Assembly: GCA_030152505.1 (NCBI GenBank)
Contig: JASLJO010000131.1
Coordinates: 1 to 9,858, forward strand
Reading direction: 5' to 3'
Length of the DNA stretch: 9,858 nucleotides
Origin: Solirubrobacterales bacterium
GTDB taxonomy: Bacteria; Actinomycetota; Thermoleophilia; Solirubrobacterales; 70-9
Shown: piece by piece, positions 1 through 6,517 of the stretch
Numbering within the stretch: position 1 is the first letter of the stretch
Layout: every line of letters begins with the position of its first letter
Notes under the pieces: model-generated
What the model saw: only the letters and a program-made list of their open reading frames with translations
The model's database searches: none
What the model was told of the DNA's origin: nothing
Program-made: the position numbers and the translations under genes

Positions 1-1
1 G

Positions 2-1963
2 CTCGACCCGAGCCTGGCCGACGCCGTCGCCGAGGCGATGAAGGAGTGGGCGCTGGAGAACGGCGCCACCCACTACACCCACATGTTCCAGCCGCTGACC
101 GGCTCGACCGCGGAGAAGCACGACTCCTTCTTCGACCCGGGTGCCGAGGGCACCGCGCTGGCCGGCTTCTCCGGCAAGGAGCTGATCCAGGGTGAGCCCG
201 ACGCCTCCTCCTTCCCGACCGGCGGCGTGCGCGCCACCTTCGAGGCGCGCGGCTACACCGCGTGGGACCCGACCTCCCCGGCGTTCATCCTCGAGAACCC
301 CAACGGGGCGCTGCTCTGCATCCCCACCGCCTTCGCCTCCTGGACCGGCGAGGCGCTCGACGCGAAGATCCCGCTGCTGCGCTCGATGGACGCGCTCTCG
401 CGCTCGGCGATCAAGGCGCTGCGCCTGCTCGGCGACGAGGACGCCAAGCGCGTCTTCACCACGGTCGGCGCCGAGCAGGAGTACTTCCTGATCGATGAGC
501 AGTACTTCTTCGAGCGCCCCGACCTGATCTCCACCGGTCGCACCCTGTTCGGCGCCAAGCCGCCGAAGGGACACGAGCTGGACGACCACTACTTCGGCTC
601 GATCCCCGAGCGGATCCTCGCCTGCATGCTGGAGGCCGAGCTGGAGATGCGCAAGCTCGGCATCCCGGTCAAGACCCGCCACAACGAGGTCGCGCCGAAC
701 CAGTACGAGATCGCGCCGGTCTTCGAGAACTCGAACGTCGGCTCCGACCACCAGCAGCTGATGACGCAGGTGCTGGAAAGCGTCGCGCGGCGCTACGGGC
801 TGGTCTGCCTGCTGCACGAGAAGCCCTTCGCCGGCGTCAACGGCTCGGGTAAGCACAACAACTGGTCGATGGGGACCGACACCGGCACCAACCTGCTCGA
901 TCCGGGCGACACGCCGGCCGACAACATCCACTTCCTCTTCTTCTGCGCCGCCGTGATCCAGGCGGTCAACAAGCACCAGGGCCTGTTGCGCGCCTCTGTC
1001 GCCAACATAGGCCAGGACCACCGCCTCGGCGCCAACGAGGCGCCACCGGCGATCATCTCGATCTTCCTCGGCGGCGAGCTGGAGAAGGTGTTCGAGGCGA
1101 TCTCCAGCGGCGAAGGCGACCCCAACACGCCGGCCTCCTTCCTCGAACTGGGAGCGACGGTGCTGCCGAAACTGCCGATGCACGGCGGCGACCGCAACCG
1201 CACCTCGCCGTTCGCCTTCACCGGCAACAAATTCGAGTTCCGGGCGCTGGGGTCGAGCATGTCGCTCGCCTTCCCCAACACGGTCCTGAACACGATCGTC
1301 GCCGAGGCGATCGACGAGCTTGCCGGCACGCTCGAGGAGAAGATCTCCGGCGGCGAGGAGATGCCGCAGGCGGTCATCGAGCTGGTCAAGAGCTCCTACA
1401 CCGCCAACAAGCAGGTCTGCTTCGGTGGCGACAACTACTCCGAGGAGTGGCATGCCGAAGCCGAGCAGCGTGGGCTGAAAAACTTGCGGACGACGCCGGA
1501 CGCGCTGCCAGAGGTGCTCAGCGAGCAGACCGTCGCGGCCTTCGAGAACTACGACGTCCTCTCCAAGCGCGAGCTCGAGTCGCGCTACGAGGTCTGGGTC
1601 GAGCAGTACTGGATCCGCGCCAACATCGAGGCGGAGACGACCTTCTCGATCGCCAAGACGATGATCCTGCCGGCAGCACTGCGCCACCTGGCGCTGATTC
1701 AAGAGACGGGCGTCGCAGGAATCACGGAACGACTCGATGGCGAAATTCGCAGCTTGGTAGAAGAGCTGACCGATGCACTGAGAGCGCTAGCGGAGGCCAA
1801 CGCCGACCCAGGCCTCGAGGGAATGGAGATGGCGATCCACGCCCGCGACAAGCAGATCGCCGCGATGGCTCAGGTCCGCGAGGCCGCCGACAAGCTCGAG
1901 AAGGTCGTCGCCGACGACCTCTGGCCGCTGCCCAAGTACGAGGAGATGCTCTTCATCAAGTAG
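2..1963 (+). CDS. glnN: Type III glutamine synthetase, 5'-truncated by the window edge
   Basis: This enzyme makes glutamine from glutamate, ammonia and ATP in the cytoplasm. The reading frame is open from base 2, before the first ATG at 38, so the true start lies upstream. The 653 residues seen lack roughly the first 50-100 of a family usually about 700-730 long. Counting from base 2, type III signatures are GAEQEYF (156-162), NEVAPNQYEIAP (228-239), the nucleotide/glutamate-site NGSGKHNNWSM (280-290) and GGDRNRTSPFAFTGNKFEF (395-413). The helical C-terminal extension typical of type III follows, ending PKYEEMLFIK. The length and these motifs exclude the shorter type I (GlnA) enzymes. No GlnK or adenylyltransferase gene is adjacent. 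It ends 11 bp from the convergent P450 stop. Codons around 1690-1800 are less GC-rich than the rest, without breaking the frame. Confidence 0.95.
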   Translation, partial: LDPSLADAVAEAMKEWALENGATHYTHMFQPLTGSTAEKHDSFFDPGAEGTALAGFSGKELIQGEPDASSFPTGGVRATFEARGYTAWDPTSPAFILENPNGALLCIPTAFASWTGEALDAKIPLLRSMDALSRSAIKALRLLGDEDAKRVFTTVGAEQEYFLIDEQYFFERPDLISTGRTLFGAKPPKGHELDDHYFGSIPERILACMLEAELEMRKLGIPVKTRHNEVAPNQYEIAPVFENSNVGSDHQQLMTQVLESVARRYGLVCLLHEKPFAGVNGSGKHNNWSMGTDTGTNLLDPGDTPADNIHFLFFCAAVIQAVNKHQGLLRASVANIGQDHRLGANEAPPAIISIFLGGELEKVFEAISSGEGDPNTPASFLELGATVLPKLPMHGGDRNRTSPFAFTGNKFEFRALGSSMSLAFPNTVLNTIVAEAIDELAGTLEEKISGGEEMPQAVIELVKSSYTANKQVCFGGDNYSEEWHAEAEQRGLKNLRTTPDALPEVLSEQTVAAFENYDVLSKRELESRYEVWVEQYWIRANIEAETTFSIAKTMILPAALRHLALIQETGVAGITERLDGEIRSLVEELTDALRALAEANADPGLEGMEMAIHARDKQIAAMAQVREAADKLEKVVADDLWPLPKYEEMLFIK

Positions 1964-1974
1964 AGCCGGGGAGA

Positions 1975-3408
1975 TCAGCCGCGGCGCTCGTGAACCCGCA
2001 TCCGCAGTCCACCCTTTGGCGAGAGGGTCGGCATCTGGCGCACGGTCATCGTCCGACCGGGCAGCGCGTCGAGGTGCAGGCGTTGCAACAGCATCGTCGC
2101 CACCAGCTTCACCTCGGTCTGGCCGAAGCGCTTGCCGATGCAGATCCTCTGGCCGCCGCCGAAGGGGACGTAGGCGCCGCGCGGCAGCGCCGCCTTGCGC
2201 TCGCGGGTGAAGCGCTCGGGGATGAACGCCTCCGGCTCGGGGAAGACCGCCGGGATGCGGTGACTGGCCCAGGAGCAGTAGTTGACGTAGGCGCCCTGGG
2301 GAACGGTGTAGCCGCCGAACTCGAAATCGCGGACGGCGCGGCGCGGTCCGATCCAGGCGGGCGGGTAGAGCCGTAGCACCTCGTCGAGGACCATCTCGAG
2401 GTAGGGCATCTGCTCGAGCCCCTCGACGGTCGGCGGGTCGCCGCCCAGAATCCTGTCCTGCTCCTCGCGGAGCCGATCCGCCACATCGGGATGGCGGGCC
2501 AGCTCGTGCATCATGAAGGTCAGGGTCGAAGTCGAGGTGTCGTGACCGGCGAACATCAGCGTCATCACCTGGTCGCGCACCTCGCGGTCGGTGAAGGCCT
2601 CGCCAGCCTCGCCGCGAGCCCCCAGCAGCAGACTGAGGATGTCCTGGCGTTCGTCGTCGGGGGTGGCCCGCCGTCGCTCGATCTCGCCGAAGACGATCTC
2701 GTCGAGCACCTGGCGGGAGGCGATCAGCTTGCGCCAGGGCGAGCCGGGCCCACGCAACAGGCGCAGTGGGTAGTCGATCCCGTAGAAGCCCAGCGCCCGC
2801 TCGAAGTGCTCGGCCGCGGCGGCGCCCTTGCCGGCTTCATCGGGATCGAGTCCGAGCAATGCCCGCATCGCGATCCGCATCGCCAGGTTGCGCATCCAGT
2901 CGTAGGCGTCGACCACGGTGTCCGGCCTCAGGGCGCCGATCGCCGCCTCCGCCTCGACCACCATCGCCTCGACCGACGCGGTCAGCTGGCGGCGATGGAA
3001 GGCGGGCATCATGATCGCCCGCGCCCGATCGTGATAGTCGTCGTCGATCGTCAGCAGGCCGTCGCCGAGCAGGGGAATCAGGTCGCCGAAGCTCGACTCA
3101 CGCCAGTGGAAGTTCTCCGGATGGCCGACCGTGACGAAGTGGTTGGCTTCCGGCCCCAGCATGAAGACGACGCGGGAGTGGAGCAGCCGCATGCTGAAGA
3201 TCGGCCCATGCTCTTCGTAGGCGCCGAGCAGCAGCGGCAGCGGGTCGTGGGCGATCTGATGGGTGCGGGCGAGGCTGAAGTTGCCGGGGCCCGGCGGGAA
3301 CTTGCCCCGCCCCCGCCACTCGGCGCGCACGTCGTCGGCGACCCGGCGGACGGGGTTGTCCGACATCTGCGGCGGCCTGGTGACGGGCGTTGCGGTCTCG
3401 ACCGGCAT
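1975..3408 (-). CDS. Cytochrome P450 monooxygenase, soluble
   Basis: A heme-thiolate monooxygenase that would insert one oxygen atom from O2 into an unknown organic substrate. Numbered from the ATG at 3408 (477 aa), all P450 landmarks are present: a C-helix HxxxR (H126, R130), the I-helix oxygen-activation motif AGHDT (287-291), the K-helix ExxR (E343-R346), PERF (397-400) and the heme loop FGGGQRICIG with ligand Cys423. No N-terminal membrane anchor is visible; a Pro-rich PPGPG stretch precedes the fold. The ATG at 3408 is chosen because AGGAT lies 7 nt upstream. A TTG at 3438 and an ATG at 3366 are also in frame. No ferredoxin, ferredoxin reductase or fused reductase domain is in the window, so redox partners must come from elsewhere. 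An inverted repeat lies upstream. Substrate and CYP subfamily cannot be told from sequence alone. Confidence 0.93.
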   Translation of the reverse strand: MPVETATPVTRPPQMSDNPVRRVADDVRAEWRGRGKFPPGPGNFSLARTHQIAHDPLPLLLGAYEEHGPIFSMRLLHSRVVFMLGPEANHFVTVGHPENFHWRESSFGDLIPLLGDGLLTIDDDYHDRARAIMMPAFHRRQLTASVEAMVVEAEAAIGALRPDTVVDAYDWMRNLAMRIAMRALLGLDPDEAGKGAAAAEHFERALGFYGIDYPLRLLRGPGSPWRKLIASRQVLDEIVFGEIERRRATPDDERQDILSLLLGARGEAGEAFTDREVRDQVMTLMFAGHDTSTSTLTFMMHELARHPDVADRLREEQDRILGGDPPTVEGLEQMPYLEMVLDEVLRLYPPAWIGPRRAVRDFEFGGYTVPQGAYVNYCSWASHRIPAVFPEPEAFIPERFTRERKAALPRGAYVPFGGGQRICIGKRFGQTEVKLVATMLLQRLHLDALPGRTMTVRQMPTLSPKGGLRMRVHERRG

Positions 3409-3415
3409 CGCCACG

Positions 3416-3420
3416 ATCCT
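3416..3420 (-). promoter_or_regulatory. Ribosome-binding site of the P450 gene
   Basis: AGGAT on the minus strand, 7 nt before the ATG at 3408. It favours that start over the in-frame TTG at 3438 and the ATG at 3366, which has only a weak CAGG upstream. Confidence 0.5.
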
Positions 3421-3442
3421 AGCTGGCTGACCGACCAAAGCC

Positions 3443-3487
3443 CGTGGTCGAGGTTCGGACCGCTATACGGATCAAACCTCGGCCACG
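3443..3487. repeat. Inverted repeat between rlmN and the P450 gene
   Basis: The 13-nt arm at 3443-3455 (CGTGGTCGAGGTT) is complementary to 3475-3487 (AACCTCGGCCACG) at 12 of 13 positions; the exception is G·T on the plus strand and C·A on the minus-strand RNA. The 19-nt centre contains a further CCG-CTATA-CGG mini-stem. It fills most of the 95-bp gap between the rlmN stop and the P450 ATG. Two readings are possible: a factor-independent terminator or mRNA-end stem for rlmN, though no T-run follows it, or an operator for the P450, since a -10-like TATAGC (minus strand) sits in the centre. Confidence 0.6.
3462..3467 (-). promoter_or_regulatory. Candidate -10 box of the P450 promoter
   Basis: TATAGC on the minus strand matches the sigma-70-type -10 consensus at four of six positions and lies about 54 bp before the P450 ATG, which would give a leader of roughly 45-50 nt. 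No good -35 hexamer is seen at the usual spacing. It lies inside the central part of the inverted repeat, so a repressor bound to the arms would straddle it. The same hexamer occurs before glpX. Confidence 0.3.
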
Positions 3488-3503
3488 CTGGGTGGGGTCG
3501 AGG

Positions 3504-4487
3504 TCAGGACGGGGCCGAAGCGGCGAGCTGGCCGCAGGCGGCATCGATGTCGCGGCCGCGGGTGAGGCGGACGGTGGCGGCGAGGCCGTGCTCGGCGAGG
3601 ATCGCGCGGAAGCGCTCGATCCGCTCCGGCGGGGAGCCGTCGTAGGCGCCGGTGGGGTTGTAGGGGATCAGGTTGACCTTGTAGGCGCGACGGTCGAGCA
3701 GCGCCGCCAGCTCGCGGGCGTGCTCGGGCAGGTCGTTGACTCCGTCCAGCATCACGTACTCGACGAAGACCTTGCGCCGGCGCTGGGCGCGGTAGCGCTC
3801 GCAGGCAGCGAGCACTTCCCGCAGTGGATAGCGATCGTTGACCGGCATCAGCTGCGAGCGCAGGCCGTCGTCAGGCGCGTGCAGAGAGAGGGCGAGGCTG
3901 AGCGGCATGGAGCATTCGGCGAGGCGGTCGATCCCCGGCACCCAGCCCACGGTCGAGATCGCGGTGCGGCGGTGGGTGACGCCGAGGTCGGGGAGGCGCT
4001 CGCAGGCGGCCAGCACCGCGTCGAGGTTCATCGTCGGCTCCCCCATGCCCATGAAGACGACGTGGTCGATCTCTTCGATGCGGCGGAAGTGGAGCGCCTG
4101 ATCGAGGATCTCATCAGCGCTGAGGTTGCGACCGAACTTCATCTGGCCGGTGGCGCAGAAGGTGCAGGTGAGCGGACAGCCCGACTGCGAGGAGAGGCAG
4201 ACCGAGCGGCGCCCGTCGCGGTAGCGCATCAGAACCGCCTCGAGCGGCCGTCCGTCGGCGGTGTGGAAGAGCGTCTTGACCGTGCCGTCGTCGGACTTCG
4301 CCTCGGCACGCAGCTCGAGTGTCGAAAGCGGCACAGCCTCCCCCAGCCGCTCGCGCAGCGCCGCGGGCAGGTTGGTCATCTCCGCGTAGGAACGCGCCCC
4401 GCGCGCCACCCACTCCCAGACCTGGGAGGCGCGATAGGACGGCTCGCCGGCGCCGGCGAGGGTCTGCTCGAGCAGGGCGCGATCCAC
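3504..4487 (-). CDS. rlmN: Dual-specificity 23S rRNA (A2503)/tRNA (A37) C2-methyltransferase RlmN
   Basis: A radical-SAM enzyme that methylates C2 of adenosine 2503 in 23S rRNA at the peptidyl-transferase centre, and A37 of some tRNAs. The 327-aa product has the N-terminal RNA-binding helical region (RASQVWEWV, 19-27), the 4Fe-4S cluster motif CX3CX2C (C104, C108, C111), the SAM-binding GMGEPTMN (147-154), and the two cysteines of the ping-pong mechanism: C97, seven residues before the cluster as in E. coli, and C318 in RGRDIDAACGQL. It is therefore an active RlmN and not a Cfr-like resistance enzyme, although sequence alone separates these imperfectly. The frame is open further upstream to 4733, but that part is Arg/Ser-rich shadow of the preceding gene. 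The GTG at 4487 is the only sensible start. Its Shine-Dalgarno is poor (GAGG two bases away), and it begins 10 bp after the DUF4234 stop, suggesting translational coupling. Confidence 0.95.
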   Translation of the reverse strand: MDRALLEQTLAGAGEPSYRASQVWEWVARGARSYAEMTNLPAALRERLGEAVPLSTLELRAEAKSDDGTVKTLFHTADGRPLEAVLMRYRDGRRSVCLSSQSGCPLTCTFCATGQMKFGRNLSADEILDQALHFRRIEEIDHVVFMGMGEPTMNLDAVLAACERLPDLGVTHRRTAISTVGWVPGIDRLAECSMPLSLALSLHAPDDGLRSQLMPVNDRYPLREVLAACERYRAQRRRKVFVEYVMLDGVNDLPEHARELAALLDRRAYKVNLIPYNPTGAYDGSPPERIERFRAILAEHGLAATVRLTRGRDIDAACGQLAASAPS

Positions 4488-4497
4488 GCCCTCGAGT

Positions 4498-5013
4498 CTA
4501 GGGCGAGGGGGGCGGCGACTCCGGCGCCGGGGGCTCGGCCGGCTGCTGCTCGGGTGGCAGCGGCGCCGGCATCTGGCTCGCCGGAGCGGGCGGCAGCTCC
4601 TGGCCGGGCAGCGCTTCGGCTTCCTGGCGCCAGATGTCGTTGAGCGAGACCTGGATGTAGGCCCAGAGTCCGGGCGAGAGCAGCAGGTAGAGGATGATCG
4701 CGATCCAGCCGTTGAGCGGCTCCTTGCCGGCAAGGCCGGACGCCTGCATGACCCGCTTGGTTCCGCGCCAGTAGGTGATCAGCGCTGGAACGATGATCAG
4801 GCCGCCTGGGAAGAGCGCAAGCAGCGAGTTGGTCGGGTTCTGGCCGAGGTCGTAGCCCTTGGCTTTGCCGTAGTCGCTCAGCTCGCGATTGATCCGGTAC
4901 CACCAGACGAGGTGGTAGATGCCGAAGGTGATGAACGGCAGCAGGGCAGCGGCCCAGGGGCTGCGGACCTTCACCTCGGACTCGGTGCCGCGGATCTTCA
5001 TCTCGTAGGCCAT
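4498..5013 (-). CDS. DUF4234-type small membrane protein with a Pro-rich tail
   Basis: A 171-aa integral membrane protein of unknown function. The N-terminal part resembles the DUF4234 family: a short charged leader, then SPWAAALLPFITFGIYHLVW, with three likely membrane helices near residues 19-38, 64-82 and 102-121. Charged loops carry WWYRINRELSDYGK and YWRGTKRVMQ. The last ~35 residues are low-complexity Pro/Glu/Ala/Gln, probably a disordered cytoplasmic or extracellular tail. Start ATG at 5013 is supported by GGAG eight bases upstream; M5 is a possible alternative. The gene lies 10 bp upstream of rlmN on the same strand, so the two are probably co-transcribed, but I know of no functional link between this family and rRNA methylation. 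Family assignment is by recognition of the ITFGIY-type motif and topology, not a search. Confidence 0.8.
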   Translation of the reverse strand: MAYEMKIRGTESEVKVRSPWAAALLPFITFGIYHLVWWYRINRELSDYGKAKGYDLGQNPTNSLLALFPGGLIIVPALITYWRGTKRVMQASGLAGKEPLNGWIAIILYLLLSPGLWAYIQVSLNDIWRQEAEALPGQELPPAPASQMPAPLPPEQQPAEPPAPESPPPSP

Positions 5014-5021
5014 GCAGGGGG

Positions 5022-5025
5022 CTCC
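5022..5025 (-). promoter_or_regulatory. Ribosome-binding site of the DUF4234 gene
   Basis: GGAG on the minus strand, 8 nt before the ATG at 5013. It supports this start over the methionine four codons later. Confidence 0.45.
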
Positions 5026-5040
5026 GTTCTGGAGGAGACG

Positions 5041-5079
5041 GGGTCAGCCGACCCTAACCGAGTGGGAGGCAGTTATCCA
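5041..5079 (-). promoter_or_regulatory. Candidate promoter and palindrome upstream of the DUF4234 gene
   Basis: In the 85-bp gap after the amine oxidase stop, the minus strand reads TGGATA (5074-5079), a 17-bp spacer, then TAGGGT (5051-5056), a weak -35/-10 pair that would start RNA about 30 nt before the ATG at 5013. The -10 overlaps a perfect palindrome, GGGTC-AGCC-GACCC (5041-5054). The palindrome could be an operator, or a short terminator stem for the amine oxidase transcript, although no T-run follows. Both readings are weak in such GC-rich DNA. Confidence 0.25.
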
Positions 5080-5098
5080 CCCGGGTTTCCCGCAGACT

Positions 5099-6460
5099 TC
5101 AGGCGGCGAGGACCTCGGCGGCGACTCGTTCGCCGGCCTGCAGGGCGCCCTCCATGTAGCCGCTCCAGACCGTGGCGGTCTCGGTGCCGGCCCAGTGGAT
5201 GCGGCCAGCCGGCTCGCGCAGAGTCGGGCCGCAGGCGCTCCAGCCGCCGAGGCCGAAGTTGGAGGTCGGACCGCCGCCGGACCACTCCTCCTCCGCCCAG
5301 GTCTGTTCGGCGTAGTCGACGGGCTCGGCGGCGCGCGGGCCGAAGAGGCGCTCGAGGCAGGCGAGGACGGCGGCGCGGCGCTCGGCGACTGGCAGCGCCG
5401 CCAGCTCACGCGCCTCGGGGCCGCCGACGAAGCCGAGCAGGACGCCGGCCGAGCCGTCGCGGGGGGAGCTGTCGAAGGTGAGGGTGACCGGGCCGGCGTC
5501 GGTGACCGACTCGCCGCTGAAGCCGTCCTCGCGCCAGAACGGCGTCTCGTAGAGCGCCATGCACTTGGTCAGGGCGCCGGGACGCAGGCGCTCGGCCAGC
5601 TCGGGGCGGCCGGGCGGCAATGGATCGAGCTCGATCCGGGCGGCGATCGCGGGCGGCACGGCGACGATCGCCCGCTCGGCTTCGACCTCGAGGCCGTCGG
5701 CGGAGACGCGGACACCGTCCTCGCCTTGGACGATGCGGCGGACCGGCGCTCTGAGCCGTACCCGCTCACCCAGAGATCCGGCCAGACCCAGGGGCAACGA
5801 TTGTGCGCCGCCGTCGAGTCGATCCTGCTGGGCACCGCCCTCGGTGTCGATCAGCTTGTCGAAGCTGCCGGCGGCGGCGACGTAGAAGAGCACGTGCAAC
5901 ATCGAGAGCTCCTCGGGCCCCGTTCCCCACACGGTGCGCCCGGCGAGGCCGATCAGCTCGCGGGCGACCGTGGTGCCGACGTTGCGCTCGCACCAATCGG
6001 CGAGGGTTTCGGCGTCGAGCTCAGCGGCGCTTCGGTGCACCCAGGGCCGCTCGGCGCCGACCGACCTGGCCAGCCGGTCGAAGCGGCGGCGGGCGACGAA
6101 GACGTCCCAGAGCACCCGCGGCCCCAGCCGCGGGATCGTCCCCCGGTAGCGGCGCCGCTTGCCCGCGACGTCGAGCAGGTTCCGGCCGCCACCGTGCTGG
6201 GGAAAGAGCTCGATCCCCAGCTCACCGGCGAGCCGCTGCACCCGCACATGGTCGGAGCCGACCCACTGCCCACCGAGGTCGACCGTCACCCCCTCGCCGA
6301 GGGTCGCGTTGACCAGGCGGCCCCCGACCCGGTCCCGCGCCTCGAGCACCACGACCTCGCGCCCCGCGTCGGCGAGCTCCCGCGCCACCGCCAGCCCGGA
6401 GAGGCCGGCGCCGACAACGGCGACGTCGGCGCTGATGCGGGCTCTGGCGGCAGCCTCCAC
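5099..6460 (-). CDS. FAD-dependent amine oxidase (monoamine-oxidase family)
   Basis: A 453-aa flavoprotein likely to oxidise a primary or polyamine to the aldehyde with O2, giving H2O2 and ammonia. The N-terminal Rossmann fold carries GAGLSG (17-22), the ribose-binding E40 and the GGR motif (46-48), then GGQWVG (63-68). The MAO-type lysine K299 lies in ALTKCMALYETPFW. The C-terminal FAD motif is WAGTETATVWSGYMEGA (423-439). By eye against human MAO-B, the FAD-anchoring cysteine of SGGC is Gly397 and the next aromatic-cage tyrosine is Pro398, while the other cage tyrosine, Tyr435, is kept. FAD is therefore probably non-covalent and the pocket altered. There is no signal peptide or C-terminal membrane anchor, so a cytoplasmic enzyme is expected. 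The start is GTG at 6460; no ATG lies in frame before the Rossmann fold. A polypurine run upstream may supply the ribosome site. The amine substrate is unknown. Confidence 0.92.
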   Translation of the reverse strand: MEAAARARISADVAVVGAGLSGLAVARELADAGREVVVLEARDRVGGRLVNATLGEGVTVDLGGQWVGSDHVRVQRLAGELGIELFPQHGGGRNLLDVAGKRRRYRGTIPRLGPRVLWDVFVARRRFDRLARSVGAERPWVHRSAAELDAETLADWCERNVGTTVARELIGLAGRTVWGTGPEELSMLHVLFYVAAAGSFDKLIDTEGGAQQDRLDGGAQSLPLGLAGSLGERVRLRAPVRRIVQGEDGVRVSADGLEVEAERAIVAVPPAIAARIELDPLPPGRPELAERLRPGALTKCMALYETPFWREDGFSGESVTDAGPVTLTFDSSPRDGSAGVLLGFVGGPEARELAALPVAERRAAVLACLERLFGPRAAEPVDYAEQTWAEEEWSGGGPTSNFGLGGWSACGPTLREPAGRIHWAGTETATVWSGYMEGALQAGERVAAEVLAA

Positions 6461-6481
6461 GCTTCCACTTTCTCATCTCTC

Positions 6482-6510
6482 TTGTCGTCGCGGGAAAAGG
6501 GAACTAGGCT
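6482..6510 (+). promoter_or_regulatory. Candidate leaderless promoter of the NTF2-like gene
   Basis: In the 57-bp divergent gap, TTGTCG (6482-6487) and TAGGCT (6505-6510) are separated by 17 bp. The -10 ends 7 bp before the ATG at 6518, so transcription would begin at or next to the start codon. No Shine-Dalgarno sits at a normal distance; the purine run AAAAGGGAA is too far upstream. Both facts fit leaderless expression, which is common in actinobacteria. Confidence 0.4.
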
Positions 6511-6517
6511 GGCCGGG

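Noticed and set aside
1964..1974. Possible terminator between the convergent glnN and P450 stops.
   Set aside because: The gap is only 11 bp and holds no stem-loop; any terminator would have to lie inside the coding regions, and none was evident.
2491..3645. A 384-residue plus-strand open frame opposite the P450.
   Set aside because: It mirrors the P450 codons, has no domain signature and runs past the P450 start into the rlmN end. It is a GC-bias shadow.
3444..4643. A 399-residue plus-strand open frame opposite rlmN.
   Set aside because: It is low-complexity Ala/Gly/Arg sequence without motifs, while the opposite strand carries all RlmN catalytic residues.
4488..4733. N-terminal extension of rlmN by 82 codons up to 4733.
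   Set aside because: The extension is Arg/Ser/Pro-rich and overlaps the DUF4234 coding region out of frame. The RlmN homology begins right after the GTG at 4487.
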